DNA of 64,000 nt from JAGTVG01 sp963820995. Lineage in GTDB: Bacteria > Bacteroidota > Bacteroidia > Cytophagales > Cyclobacteriaceae. The notes under the pieces were generated by a model, which was not told the DNA's origin, searched no databases, and worked only from the letters and a program-made list of their open reading frames with translations. Location: positions 62,001 through 126,000 of the forward strand of contig CAWGCL010000006.1 of the NCBI GenBank assembly GCA_963820995.1, read 5' to 3'. The translations under genes and the position numbers were made by a program. Position 1 is the stretch's first letter. Every line of letters starts with the position of its first letter. Below are positions 36,018 through 46,029 of this stretch, piece by piece.

Positions 36018-39000
36018 CTAATAGAGAAAAACCTTTTCAGTAATATTATCTCCAATTCTTAGGATATACATCCCTTTTTTTTTGTTTGAAAGATTAATCG
36101 ATATTTTATTAAAACCATTGCTTGAAGATTCGTAAACTATTTGTCCAGAAATATCATACACAATTATTGGAAAGGATGTTGATTGATAATTTTCTGACAA
36201 TAAGATATTAAACAATCCATCTGAAGGATTTGGATAAAGGGATATATTCTCATTAATTTCATTTCTATCTAATCCTGTAACATCATCAGTCACATTAATC
36301 ACCTCTATTCCAGAAATAATAGCCTTTCTAACAAAGGATTTAAGTTCAACTGTCAATTTCCCATCATTAACCTCGATTCCTGTAAAAGTTTTGGTTATGG
36401 CTTTGAGAGGTCCAACATCTGCATTTATATCATAATTTATTAATTTATGTTGACCGTTTTCAATTTCTATATTAAATACTCTCTTTCCATGCTCTCCACC
36501 TTTCAAAGACAACTCAGCAAAATACATTCTCATAGTATAGGTGCCATTTTGAGGAACGGGTATATCATAACTGAAATCTCCATATCTTATAGATTGATAA
36601 AGTTCATCATGTTCAGAATTTTCCACAAAATTATTCCCATAGTCGTGAGCGCTCCCTCCTATAAAATATTTATCTTCCTGAAGAAACATCGATCCATATA
36701 TAATTGAAGATCCACCAGAATTAATTATATTTGAAATATAGTTATCAGAGTCATTTACAATGAGAGTAAACATCTCATAGTCTGTTCCATTTTCACTATC
36801 AGTAACTGTAATAGTTATATTATAGTTGCCAGCATCTCCTTTGGCAGGATTTACAATAAGTGATCCAATTCCATCCTGGCCATTATAAATTGTGATAAAA
36901 TCTAGTTCTGGGAAAACTGAATAGTCTAACAAATCTCCATCTGCATCACTGGCAAATAAATTAACTTCAAGCAACTGTTTTTCACCGACCATTTGGTCTC
37001 CTATAGGATCTATTGAAGGAAGATTGTTCCCGTTTTCCTCCTTATCAACTATTAAAACAAATCCTTTAGCATCACTTAAACCATTGGAATCAGTAACTTT
37101 AATAACAAAATTATAGATTCCAGCATTTCCAAATTCTGGTGAACAAGTAATAACAGCAGAACCATCATTATTATCAATTAAAGAAATGAAACTGAGATTT
37201 GGGCTAATTGAAAAACTTAATTGATCTCCATCAGCATCATTAGCAGATATATTTATAGATAATTCATTTCCTTCAGATACTCTTTTATTTCCTATTGGAT
37301 CTATTATCGGGGCATTATTCCCCTTCTCAGATGTCCCCACAATATTAACTTTTAATGTCTCTGAATCCTTACCATTTCTAGAATCAGATACTGTTACAGT
37401 TAATGTATATTCACCGGCATCACCCGTCTTTGAATTTATGGTTAGAACTCCTGTCCCATTTTTATTATCCACAAGAGAAACAAAGTTATGATCTGGAGAT
37501 AGCGAAAATATTAAATTATCACCATCAGGATCAGTAGCGTTTAAGGGTATATTTATTGAACTTCCTTCAGTAACAGTTTTATTACCAATATGATTTAATA
37601 AAGGATCCGCATTATTAAAAACGCAGCCATAAGTTGGTAATGGAGCTCCAAATTCAAAAGCTCCAATGTCCGTATTGCCGTCCAGTACAAATTGATTATC
37701 AATATTATTGATATATTCACCTGAATTTATTAAATCAGAATTTGAAGTTGGTTGGAAATTGTAATTATTAGGAAATTCTTCGCGATACTCATTACCTGGA
37801 AGTGATACCTTTACAAGGTCATTTACTCTGCTTATTACAATGCTATGTTCTTCAAATCCAGTTGCATTAAACACCTCTCTAGGAGACTGATAATACTTAG
37901 TGCTTCCAAATCTCGCCATAAAAAAATTATATTCTGGTTTATTTACCCAACCAGCATTATAATCCCATTCCTCCACCGAACTATGATTCCCAAGTTTAAT
38001 AAAATTATATACCAGCGTTTTACCAATATTAAGGTTATTTTTAACTATGAAATTATTAAAAGGTTCTTTATCATTAAAAACTTGGGAAGACTTACTTACA
38101 GAGGTGTTATTAAACGCCACAACTCCAGAAGGTGATCGAGCAAACTTCATGGCTGTTGATTCTAAATTAAAAATCAAATTTCTGAAAATATAGCAAGGAC
38201 CACCTAAAACCGGAGACGCACTAATACCTGCTCGTACATTAAATACCCTATTTAGATATATTCTAGTATTAGATAAAGTACCATCTACTTCTATCCCATC
38301 ATCAACCATCATAGTTATATCATTATTATGTATATCTAAACCATAAGAATATCCTTGTGGTGCACTGTCAGTTGAAATAAAATCGTTGAAATTTGATACA
38401 TAATTAAAACTTATCACATGATTATTTCCTCGTAATTGAATAGCTTTTTCGCTACCATGTCTTCCATCCGTTCTTGGCCATTTTGTTCGACCGATCCAGG
38501 AGTTATTAGTAATATAAAAATCTGATTCGCGTTGATCATCATCCTTTAAGGTGATCAAAGGCCATAATCTTCGTCATAGATTTTATTATTCTTTACAGTT
38601 AAATATTTATTATATCTTGCATTTATAGCCCATTTACAATTTTTAATTTCAAATCCATCAATTGTAATATTTCTGCATATATCTTTTCCTCCTAAATAAA
38701 GTATAATTCCATAACCATTACCACCATTAATTACAGCACCATGTTGATTCTCTGCTCTGAATGTTATCGGATTACCGGCTTCACCACTAGATTTAATCGT
38801 AAAGGATGAATAATTACCATCGCTTACAACAAAGTTGTTCCAGGCTGTGCATTATTTGCGGCAGCTTGAAGTCCTAGGTATGGATTACTTTTAGTTCCAT
38901 TCCCGCCTCCATTACCAGGTGCTACATATTTAATATTATCTGATTCAGTTGGATAATTTTTTGTCTTTGCAACAATCGTTCGTGAAGTGCCTCCTCCATC

Positions 39001-39345
39001 TGGATCTTCTAAAATAATTCTAATTTCATATTCAGTGCCCGGCTTAAGAAACATAGCACTCGCTGCATGATAGTTGTAATTTCTATTTTTACCATCAACT
39101 GGGATTCCGGGATGGGCTCTCATAGGTGGGGCAGATGGAAAAAACGAATTACTTGTTCCATTCTCCCTAAAAGTAACTGATATTGAACTGTTTAAATTTT
39201 CATCCCCGTTAATATTATATAATATACTAAAATGTTCAAATGTTGCATCAATTCTTATTTCATCTGCATTAACCGCATTTTGGGCACTACTATTATATTG
39301 CTGAAATAAAAAAATATAGGTTAATAATGCGATAACTTTTTTCAT
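36018..39345 (-). pseudogene. Very large secreted beta-helix protein with Ig-like repeats, malectin domain and T9SS sorting domain (two frameshifts)
   Basis: Three frames join into one protein of about 1,100 residues. The first (38824-39345) has a signal peptide and GNGTKSNPYLGLQAA, the usual opening of a right-handed beta-helix. A middle piece (about 38565-38845) reads DGNYSSFTIKSSGEAGNPI and KNCKWAINARYNKYLTVKNN. The large third piece (36018-38558, 846 residues) continues the beta-helix to about residue 300, then three Ig/cadherin-like repeats (about 320-600, DPDGDNLIFSLSP, NDADGDQLSFSIS, SDADGDLLDYSVF). A malectin-like domain (about 612-752) and a type IX sorting domain (SLYPNPSDGLFNI to EKVFLY) end it. 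Breaks are near 38840 and 38560. Likely exported polysaccharide lyase, hydrolase or adhesin. Confidence 0.85.
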
Positions 39346-39346
39346 G

Positions 39347-39565
39347 CTAACATAGCTTATTCTTGGATAGTACTGGTAAAAATGAAGAATCTAAAGCTAA
39401 GCTACATATATACTTTAACAAAAAAACGCTAATCATTATCACAAAATCACGGATGTAATATTTAGTTTTAAATTCCTTTTTGGCAACCAAAATCTTTTCC
39501 ATAACAACCCAAGAGATAATTAAATAAATAACTAAAGAAATTATACCAAATAAATAATGATACAT
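39347..39565 (-). CDS. Small two-span membrane protein, uncertain
   Basis: A 72-residue frame with two hydrophobic helices (LFGIISLVIYLIISWVV and FVIMISVFLLKYICSLAL) around a basic loop (AKKEFKTKYYIRD). Its stop is one base before the ATG of the large secreted protein, so it could be co-transcribed with it. AT-rich DNA yields hydrophobic frames by chance, so I hold this loosely. Confidence 0.4.
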   Translation of the reverse strand: MYHYLFGIISLVIYLIISWVVMEKILVAKKEFKTKYYIRDFVIMISVFLLKYICSLALDSSFLPVLSKNKLC

Positions 39566-39802
39566 TGATAAAATTCTAGTATCAAGATGTGCAAACCTAA
39601 TCTTTTCTAAAAAACAAATAGAAAATTAAACTAATGAAATTTTAAAGTTATTTGTTTAATTCACTAATATCTTATTTAGTTTATATTTTGAATATTTAAA
39701 GGGAAAAATAAATCAATTTCAAACGAATATTATCGATAATAAAAATAGAATGGGTGATAACTATTGAAATTTAATAGTGAACAAAATCAATTTGTAAAAA
39801 AT

Positions 39803-41476
39803 CTAAATTTTAGGTCTTTTTATAAGTCCATCAATAATTGTTAAATTGTCACAATAGTTAAAAGTATGAGTAGCGATTATACTTTGATCCCAATTTGGAT
39901 TGATTGAATAGACTTCTTTTTCGTTATAATTGGTGTCATTTAACTCAATAATTTGATTCATTTTCATCCCATAACCATATAGTTTGGAACAATTTTGAGA
40001 AGGACGATAAATCTTATTATTATAAGAAAATATTTTACCTGCTGGCCGTGATCTTTTCACATCAGAGATTATCGGATTTTTAGGATGACTTTCCCAATTA
40101 TTTGAAATTAACGTGGGAGAAGAAAATATAAATAAATCATCAAAGGAACTAGCCCCTTCGTTTCTTACTATATTTGCAAATAACCAATATTTATTTTCAA
40201 GGTAGAAAACCGTTGCGTCTACTGCAGCAATATTATTCATTAATACCTTAGCCAATTCCCATTTATATGGGAATTCAGTACATTTATACAATTCAATAGT
40301 ATTATTGGTTTTAGTTTCTGGGATCATGTAGGTATTACCGTTATCCTCAAAGACAAATGGATACGATAAATGATAATCCCGCTCTAGCACTTTAATAGGA
40401 TCAGTATATCTCCCTTCAGAATCCATTTCAAAGCAAGAAATAAATCCTTTTTTTTCCTTAAAAGGGAATTCTTCTATAAATATATAATATTTATTATTAT
40501 TTTTTATTAAGTGTGGATCTGCCCAAAATCTATCTTTAGGAGGGTGAATTTTTTCGAAATCACACAATGAGATATCGTTGGAATGGGAATTAGATATATT
40601 AAACAGTAATGACCATTGGTAAAAATAAAAGGTATGGTTAATTCTATATTTAACTTTGTCAATAAAAATTCTAATAAAGATCAGAAACATCTCAAGGTTT
40701 GAAGGGATTTTTCTAATTTTCTCTGAAAAAACATTATAATTACTAACCTTTTCAATAAGATTAAAAAAATACTCTTCTCCAAATTCTGATATTTCTTTAA
40801 TTTTATCCGGAATAAATGATACTGCCTTCCAATAACTTCTATTAAGATTTTTATGTACACTATCCAAATCTGTTAATGAAAAAGATTCATAAAGAGTGTA
40901 TACATTTTGTATATGATTTATTCTAATTTGCAAGGAAATACATGTCTCATCCCATTTTTCAATTACCTCCCAAAATCCGTCTGGATCTCCTTTAAATTTT
41001 TTCGTATCACCAAATTTAATCTCCCATATCCCAAAAGATGGAATATTTAAAGGATTTTTTTGTAATACTTCAGAATTAAAATTTATGAATAGATCAAATT
41101 TCAAATTATTAATTCTATTAATGGTTTCTTGATTTAATATATCATTATTATCACTATCAGCATGCAAAATACCAAAATCATGATCGGGAAATTCTTTTCT
41201 AATATCCTTAAATTTTAAAGCATCTGGCTTACACTTAAATCTTTTTTGATCATATATTCTGTAAGCCCTATAAAGAAAATTCTTAGTATAATTTAAAGTA
41301 ATTTCATATTGATCTTTTGTTATACGAGGTGTATTTTTCTCAATGATTATAACAATTTCACATAAAGAATCTTCAACCAGTTTTTCTAAAATTTTGCATT
41401 GCCATGCTAGTAAATAGTAATCCTCAGCAACTATCCCCACTTTTAATTTACTATTTGAAGTCCTCTGGTAATCCAT
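39803..41476 (-). CDS. Formyltransferase-like plus beta-propeller protein, resembling GINT1 N-terminal family
   Basis: The 557-residue protein has an N-terminal formyltransferase-like Rossmann part (residues about 10-215, with KVGIVAEDYYLLAWQCKIL and NIPSFGIWEIKFGDTKKF). The C-terminal part from about 300 looks like a five-bladed beta-propeller akin to GH32/43 folds, with DRFWADPHLIKNNNKYYIF, SYPFVFEDNGNTYMIPET and KYWLFAN. The same second part occurs in plant glucosamine inositolphosphorylceramide transferase and in bacterial polysaccharide loci. A glycan-modifying role is likely, but the reaction is unknown. It is divergent from wzx. Confidence 0.75.
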   Translation of the reverse strand: MDYQRTSNSKLKVGIVAEDYYLLAWQCKILEKLVEDSLCEIVIIIEKNTPRITKDQYEITLNYTKNFLYRAYRIYDQKRFKCKPDALKFKDIRKEFPDHDFGILHADSDNNDILNQETINRINNLKFDLFINFNSEVLQKNPLNIPSFGIWEIKFGDTKKFKGDPDGFWEVIEKWDETCISLQIRINHIQNVYTLYESFSLTDLDSVHKNLNRSYWKAVSFIPDKIKEISEFGEEYFFNLIEKVSNYNVFSEKIRKIPSNLEMFLIFIRIFIDKVKYRINHTFYFYQWSLLFNISNSHSNDISLCDFEKIHPPKDRFWADPHLIKNNNKYYIFIEEFPFKEKKGFISCFEMDSEGRYTDPIKVLERDYHLSYPFVFEDNGNTYMIPETKTNNTIELYKCTEFPYKWELAKVLMNNIAAVDATVFYLENKYWLFANIVRNEGASSFDDLFIFSSPTLISNNWESHPKNPIISDVKRSRPAGKIFSYNNKIYRPSQNCSKLYGYGMKMNQIIELNDTNYNEKEVYSINPNWDQSIIATHTFNYCDNLTIIDGLIKRPKI

Positions 41477-41797
41477 AATTATGATACAATCTTTCGTAAC
41501 ACTATGTTCAGTAAATGTAAATTTTAACTAATTAAATTTATGATGCAATAATTAAGTTAAATAGATTTTAACATTTTCCATTTTTTTATAATCAGTTTAA
41601 TTATGAGGATCTGGATTCAACTTTTAATCAGCTTATTCCGAAAAATCATACTTAAAACACGATATAGTGATAATAATATTGTCTTTTTAAATATTTGGCT
41701 ATTCTTGCCACCCAAAATTCTATCTAAATAAATTAGAAATAAAATTGATTCACAATGGAGACTTTAAATCTTAATTTCAATTAAATACAAATAAGCT

Positions 41798-41805
41798 TAT
41801 ATTTG
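41798..41805 (+). promoter_or_regulatory. Possible -7 element for the wzx operon
   Basis: TATATTTG matches TAnnTTTG. No TTG lies 17-23 bases upstream, so the call is tentative. It would place transcription start close to 41811, far from the wzx start at 42092. Confidence 0.3.
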
Positions 41806-41946
41806 CATTATTTTTATTTTAAATATAATTTTTATTGAATAAAAGATTTGTTAAGTTTACAAAAAAATAAAAATAGTCATATAAATTATCAATAAAATAT
41901 AATTATTTATTTGGCTTGATATCTTAATCGAAAATCGGGGAGTGAC

Positions 41947-42009
41947 ATGGCGGAGCTTTATCTAGTAGTAAATTATTATAATATTGAAAAAGCAATTATA
42001 ATATATTGA
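41947..42009 (+). CDS. Possible 20-residue leader peptide before wzx
   Basis: The ATG at 41947 opens the frame MAELYLVVNYYNIEKAIIIY. It is preceded by GGGGAG, an unusually strong Shine-Dalgarno-like sequence for this genome, 5 bases before. It may be a leader peptide, the remnant of a longer gene, or chance. Confidence 0.25.
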   Translation: MAELYLVVNYYNIEKAIIIY

Positions 42010-42091
42010 TCTACCATTCATTGCAAGAAGTAATTATTAATTAATTTAATTTGCTTATTAATTGGTTTGAAAAATAAATGATTATATAAGT

Positions 42092-43639
42092 TTGAAAAAT
42101 AGATCCTTCAAGAAGCAACTACCAATAAACCTGATTATGAATGTCACAAATTTCATAATCAGGTTTATTGTTGGATTGTGGCTTATACCTTATTTAATAA
42201 TTCATATCGGTAAAGCAGCGTATGGATTGGTCCCTTTGGCCATGATTTTTACTGAGTATATTAATCTTATCACTGGTTCAATCAATGCTTCAATAACACG
42301 CTTTTTGGCAATTGATATACAGAAAAAAGACTTTGACAATGCTAATAAGACATTTAATACTGCTTTTTTTGCAATCCTCGGGCTGGTTCTTTTTAAAATT
42401 CCAATATTAAGTTACATCGTAATCGATTTACAATCCTTAATTAATGTACCAGCTGAATTATCAGAAGATGCATTTTATCTGTTTTCTCTATCATTTTTAG
42501 GATATCTAATATCACTTTTTAGTAGTATTTTCAGCACATCACTTTATGCTAACAATAGGCTTGATTTAATTAGGTTTATTGAAATCACTCGATTACTTGT
42601 TCGAGCCTCGACAATTGTTGGGCTATTTTTAACTTTCAGTCCATCATTAAAGTATGTTGGTATCGCGAATCTAATGTCAGCACTGGTTGGAATATTAATA
42701 TCGTTTATTTATTGGAAAAAATTTACAGCCTATTTTAAATTAGGATTGTCATATTTTGACAAATACGTTTTCAGCCAAATTACAAAAATGGGAGGATGGA
42801 TTATCGTTAATCAGGTAGGTTTTTTACTTCTGTTAAAAGTTGATTTAATTGTAGTAAACAGATTCATTGGCCCTGATGCTGGTGGAGAGTACGCAGCCGT
42901 ACAACAATGGACGAAATTATTAAGAAGTATAGCAGGGGTATTAAGTGCTGTAATTGGACCAATGGTTTTAATATCTTATGCAAATTCAAAAATGAAAGAT
43001 TTGATTAAATTTGCGAAGCTAGGAGTAAGATATATGTCCATAGGAATTGGAATAATTACCGGGGTGATTTGTGGACTTGCCTCACCCTTACTTGGCATCT
43101 GGTTAGGACCTAGTTTCACACAGTTTTCAAGTTTATTAATCATCATGTTGTGCACTCTTGTAATAAACTTAGGCATTCTTCCATTATTTAAAATAAGTAC
43201 AGCAGTCAACAAAGTTAAAATTCCTGGATTGGTAACATTATTTGCCGGGGGATTTAACCTATTCCTTGCAATTTTTTTTGTTACCAAAACGGATTTAGGT
43301 TTAATAGGAGTAGCATTGGCAGGAGCTATTGTGTTAACTCTTAAGAATGGAATATTCATTCCAATATATACTGCAAGAATTTTGAATATAAGTACTTTGA
43401 CATTCTATAAACCATTGTTAGGAGGTGTATTTCTCTTTCTTTTATCTTTATTGATATCTAGCTTTTGGAATCATTATGCAATTATTAATACCTGGATGGA
43501 ATTGATCCTATATTCGATTCTAACGCTTACATTTGCTCTTCTAACTGCATTGATTTTTATTATTTCTAATGAAGACAAGATTATGTTTGTTGATATGCTC
43601 CCAAAACAATTTAGAATTTTTCTATCTAAATTTAGGTGA
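42092..43639 (+). CDS. Polysaccharide flippase (Wzx-like, MATE/MOP superfamily)
   Basis: The 515-residue protein has about 14 hydrophobic segments, the Wzx count. The early helix IIRFIVGLWLIPYLIIHIG and the middle segment GGWIIVNQVGFLLLLKVDLIVV near residue 230 are typical of the polysaccharide biosynthesis family. It moves lipid-linked repeat units across the inner membrane. The start is TTG at 42092, eight codons before the first hydrophobic stretch; no ATG lies before it. It opens the plus-strand arm. Confidence 0.9.
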   Translation: MKNRSFKKQLPINLIMNVTNFIIRFIVGLWLIPYLIIHIGKAAYGLVPLAMIFTEYINLITGSINASITRFLAIDIQKKDFDNANKTFNTAFFAILGLVLFKIPILSYIVIDLQSLINVPAELSEDAFYLFSLSFLGYLISLFSSIFSTSLYANNRLDLIRFIEITRLLVRASTIVGLFLTFSPSLKYVGIANLMSALVGILISFIYWKKFTAYFKLGLSYFDKYVFSQITKMGGWIIVNQVGFLLLLKVDLIVVNRFIGPDAGGEYAAVQQWTKLLRSIAGVLSAVIGPMVLISYANSKMKDLIKFAKLGVRYMSIGIGIITGVICGLASPLLGIWLGPSFTQFSSLLIIMLCTLVINLGILPLFKISTAVNKVKIPGLVTLFAGGFNLFLAIFFVTKTDLGLIGVALAGAIVLTLKNGIFIPIYTARILNISTLTFYKPLLGGVFLFLLSLLISSFWNHYAIINTWMELILYSILTLTFALLTALIFIISNEDKIMFVDMLPKQFRIFLSKFR

Positions 43640-43849
43640 AAAATTATATTATTGAATTAGCACATTTAATAGATTTTAGTAATACTTTCAGTATTTATAC
43701 AAACAATTATTAACTGATTTGTTTGAAATTATAACCTTTGAAAACTTTTTAAATGAATATTAGTTTTAATTGGTTATAATTTTATTTTCAAACATCAAGT
43801 TAAATCAACCGATTGATTTTAGGATATAGCATTAATTACTTAGTTCCAA

Positions 43850-45055
43850 ATGAAAAAAATATTTATTTCAAACATTACCGATACATATAATTATGGAAGT
43901 GCTATGATGGCAATAAACCTTATTGAAGGACTTAGTAGAGAATATTCCACTAACATGGAGATATTTTGCGATTGCGATAATTTTCACGTCGATAGATTAA
44001 GAGAAGCTACTGGTGTTTTGGAACTTAAAAGTTACATGCCAAAAAAAATTAAGGGCTATTCATATTATAAAATGATTAAAAGGTATGTTTTTGGCTTTGA
44101 TCAATTTATCCAAAATATTAGATCAAGATTTGATGCTATGATCGTACTTGGAGGTGATGATCTTTCGGAAACCTATATGAAAAATGCTATTAAACAGGGA
44201 TTATTATATAGACAAATCAATAAAAAATGCAAAGTAATTCTTGCTAGTCAATCACTAGGACCTTTTTCGGGAAAATTTGAAAAAATGGCTAAAATTATCT
44301 TTAAAAATTTATACGTGATTACACGTGATGATAATAGTTACCATTATTCCAAGAACAAACTGAAAATAAAATCTGTATTTAAGGGCAGGGATTTAGCATT
44401 TTTACCACTTCCCAAGCAGGAGGAATTTTCAAAGATATTAGATAAAGAATCTCTAATAAAAAGAAAATACATTGTTTTGGTACCTTCTGGACTAGTGCAC
44501 AGATATACAGCCAATTCGGAAAAATATATTGAAACCTGGCTTGCCATTTTAAAATTAGTTCGAAAGTTATTTCCTGATTATACTATTGTATTACTAAGTC
44601 ATGTACTTTTACCCGAAAAGGTCAATGATGCAATAATTGTTACTGAAATTATGAAAAAAATCGATGGGCAAGAAAAAAACTCTATCCTATCGTTTACTGA
44701 TCCAATGCAACCAGCGGAAATTCGTTCTATACTCGGAAATTCATATTTTGTCATTACTGGTAGAATGCATGCTGCAATTTCAACATTCTTTATGAAAAAG
44801 CCGGCAATATCATTGGCATATAGTGAAAAGTACTTTGGGGTTATTGGAGAAGGTCTTGGATTATCAGAATTAATAATTGACACCCGGAATCAAAAGTGGC
44901 ATAAAGATAGTAATATAATAAAAGAGCTATATAATTGCATTAAACTTATTCAACAAAAAGACAAGGTGTTATTAAATAAAATTAATAATAAAGTTAAGGA
45001 ATGTAAGTCATTGGCCAACGATCAATTGAAATACATATATAAGATTATAAATTAA
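43850..45055 (+). CDS. Polysaccharide pyruvyl transferase family protein
   Basis: The 401-residue protein fits the PS_pyruv_trans family: start ISNITDTYNYGSAMMAINL, the middle MIVLGGDDLSETYMKNA and the late YFVITGRMHAAISTFFMKKPAISLAYSEKYFG. Such enzymes put pyruvate ketals on sugars from phosphoenolpyruvate, giving acidic polysaccharides. It stands between wzx and a GT2 gene and starts a tightly packed run: the next gene begins 6 bases after its stop. Confidence 0.9.
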   Translation: MKKIFISNITDTYNYGSAMMAINLIEGLSREYSTNMEIFCDCDNFHVDRLREATGVLELKSYMPKKIKGYSYYKMIKRYVFGFDQFIQNIRSRFDAMIVLGGDDLSETYMKNAIKQGLLYRQINKKCKVILASQSLGPFSGKFEKMAKIIFKNLYVITRDDNSYHYSKNKLKIKSVFKGRDLAFLPLPKQEEFSKILDKESLIKRKYIVLVPSGLVHRYTANSEKYIETWLAILKLVRKLFPDYTIVLLSHVLLPEKVNDAIIVTEIMKKIDGQEKNSILSFTDPMQPAEIRSILGNSYFVITGRMHAAISTFFMKKPAISLAYSEKYFGVIGEGLGLSELIIDTRNQKWHKDSNIIKELYNCIKLIQQKDKVLLNKINNKVKECKSLANDQLKYIYKIIN

Positions 45056-45060
45056 ATTAC

Positions 45061-45948
45061 ATGGATTTTGAAAATTCTTTTTTTAGTGTATTAATACCTT
45101 TATACAATAAACAAAGTAATATTCAAGCAACTGTTGAATCGGTTTTGCATCAGTCTTATCCAGAATTCGAGTTGATAATAATTAATGATGGTTCAACCGA
45201 CAACAGTCTTTCAATTCTTGAGTCAATTTCAGATCCGCGATTGGTTATTATTAATAAACCCAATGGAGGAGTTTCTAGTGCTAGAAATGAAGGTATTAAA
45301 AAAGCCAAAAATGAATATTTAGCTTTCTTGGATGGTGATGATCTTTGGGATTTGAATTTTCTAATGAAGATGAAGAAACTTATTGATGATTTTCCAGAAG
45401 CCTCGTTTTACAGTTCACAAATTTATAGAAAAGCATTAAATGAGAGTTTAATTAGAAATAGCGAGCATAAACATAGAGGTTATGTTGAAAACTTTTTTAA
45501 AGAAGAAATTAAAGCTCCCTTAGTTTCATCTTCTAATATTATAATAAAAAAGAGTTGTTTTGATAAAGTAGGAATATTTAACACACAACTTACTAGAGGA
45601 GAGGATCGCGAAATGTGGGTTAGATTAGCTAGAAATTTTAAGTTCGCTTTCGAACCTACCCCTCTATGCTATTATATATATGATGCAAATGATCGAGCAT
45701 GTTATCTCCCTAGAGAATTAAGCAAAACTTACGTAGAATATGACTTATCAAATAAATCTTATTTTGAGAAAAAGTATCATCTACGAAAAACTTTGACTCT
45801 TTTTGAGCAATTCCGTGATCAAAAACGATATAAGGATGCTTATCAAATGATTGTAAATCATAAAAGATATTCCGGCCTAATATTATATGCTTTAGTTTCT
45901 GATTATATCAAAAGGGCATTCAAGAAAACTTTTACCATTTTGGAATAG
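45061..45948 (+). CDS. Family 2 glycosyltransferase
   Basis: The 295-residue protein has a GT-A fold: FSVLIPLYNKQSNIQATVESVL at the start, LIIINDGSTDNSL near 38, and the DxD-type FLDGDDLW near 93. The ED motif of the acceptor site may be TRGEDREMW near 180. It should add one sugar to the repeat unit. Sugar specificity cannot be told. Confidence 0.92.
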   Translation: MDFENSFFSVLIPLYNKQSNIQATVESVLHQSYPEFELIIINDGSTDNSLSILESISDPRLVIINKPNGGVSSARNEGIKKAKNEYLAFLDGDDLWDLNFLMKMKKLIDDFPEASFYSSQIYRKALNESLIRNSEHKHRGYVENFFKEEIKAPLVSSSNIIIKKSCFDKVGIFNTQLTRGEDREMWVRLARNFKFAFEPTPLCYYIYDANDRACYLPRELSKTYVEYDLSNKSYFEKKYHLRKTLTLFEQFRDQKRYKDAYQMIVNHKRYSGLILYALVSDYIKRAFKKTFTILE

Positions 45949-46029
45949 AAGGTTTTTATTTTAAATTGAACTTTGAATATTTTTACTTATGTTATTAACT
46001 ATTAATTTATATTCTCCATATTTTTAGCT

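Larger units (their letters stand above)
41477..42091. other. Divergent promoter region between the two arms of the polysaccharide locus
   Basis: About 615 AT-rich bases between divergent genes. A TATATTTG box (41798-41805) fits the -7 motif for the plus strand and would give a leader of roughly 280 bases before wzx. Within that leader is a GC-richer patch with a GGGGAG and a short frame (41947-42009). I see no antiterminator gene or hairpin terminator. Confidence 0.45.

Noticed and set aside
41477..42091. UpxY-type antiterminator or invertible promoter of the Bacteroides capsule type
   Set aside because: No NusG-like gene, no flanking inverted repeats and no recombinase gene were found in the window.
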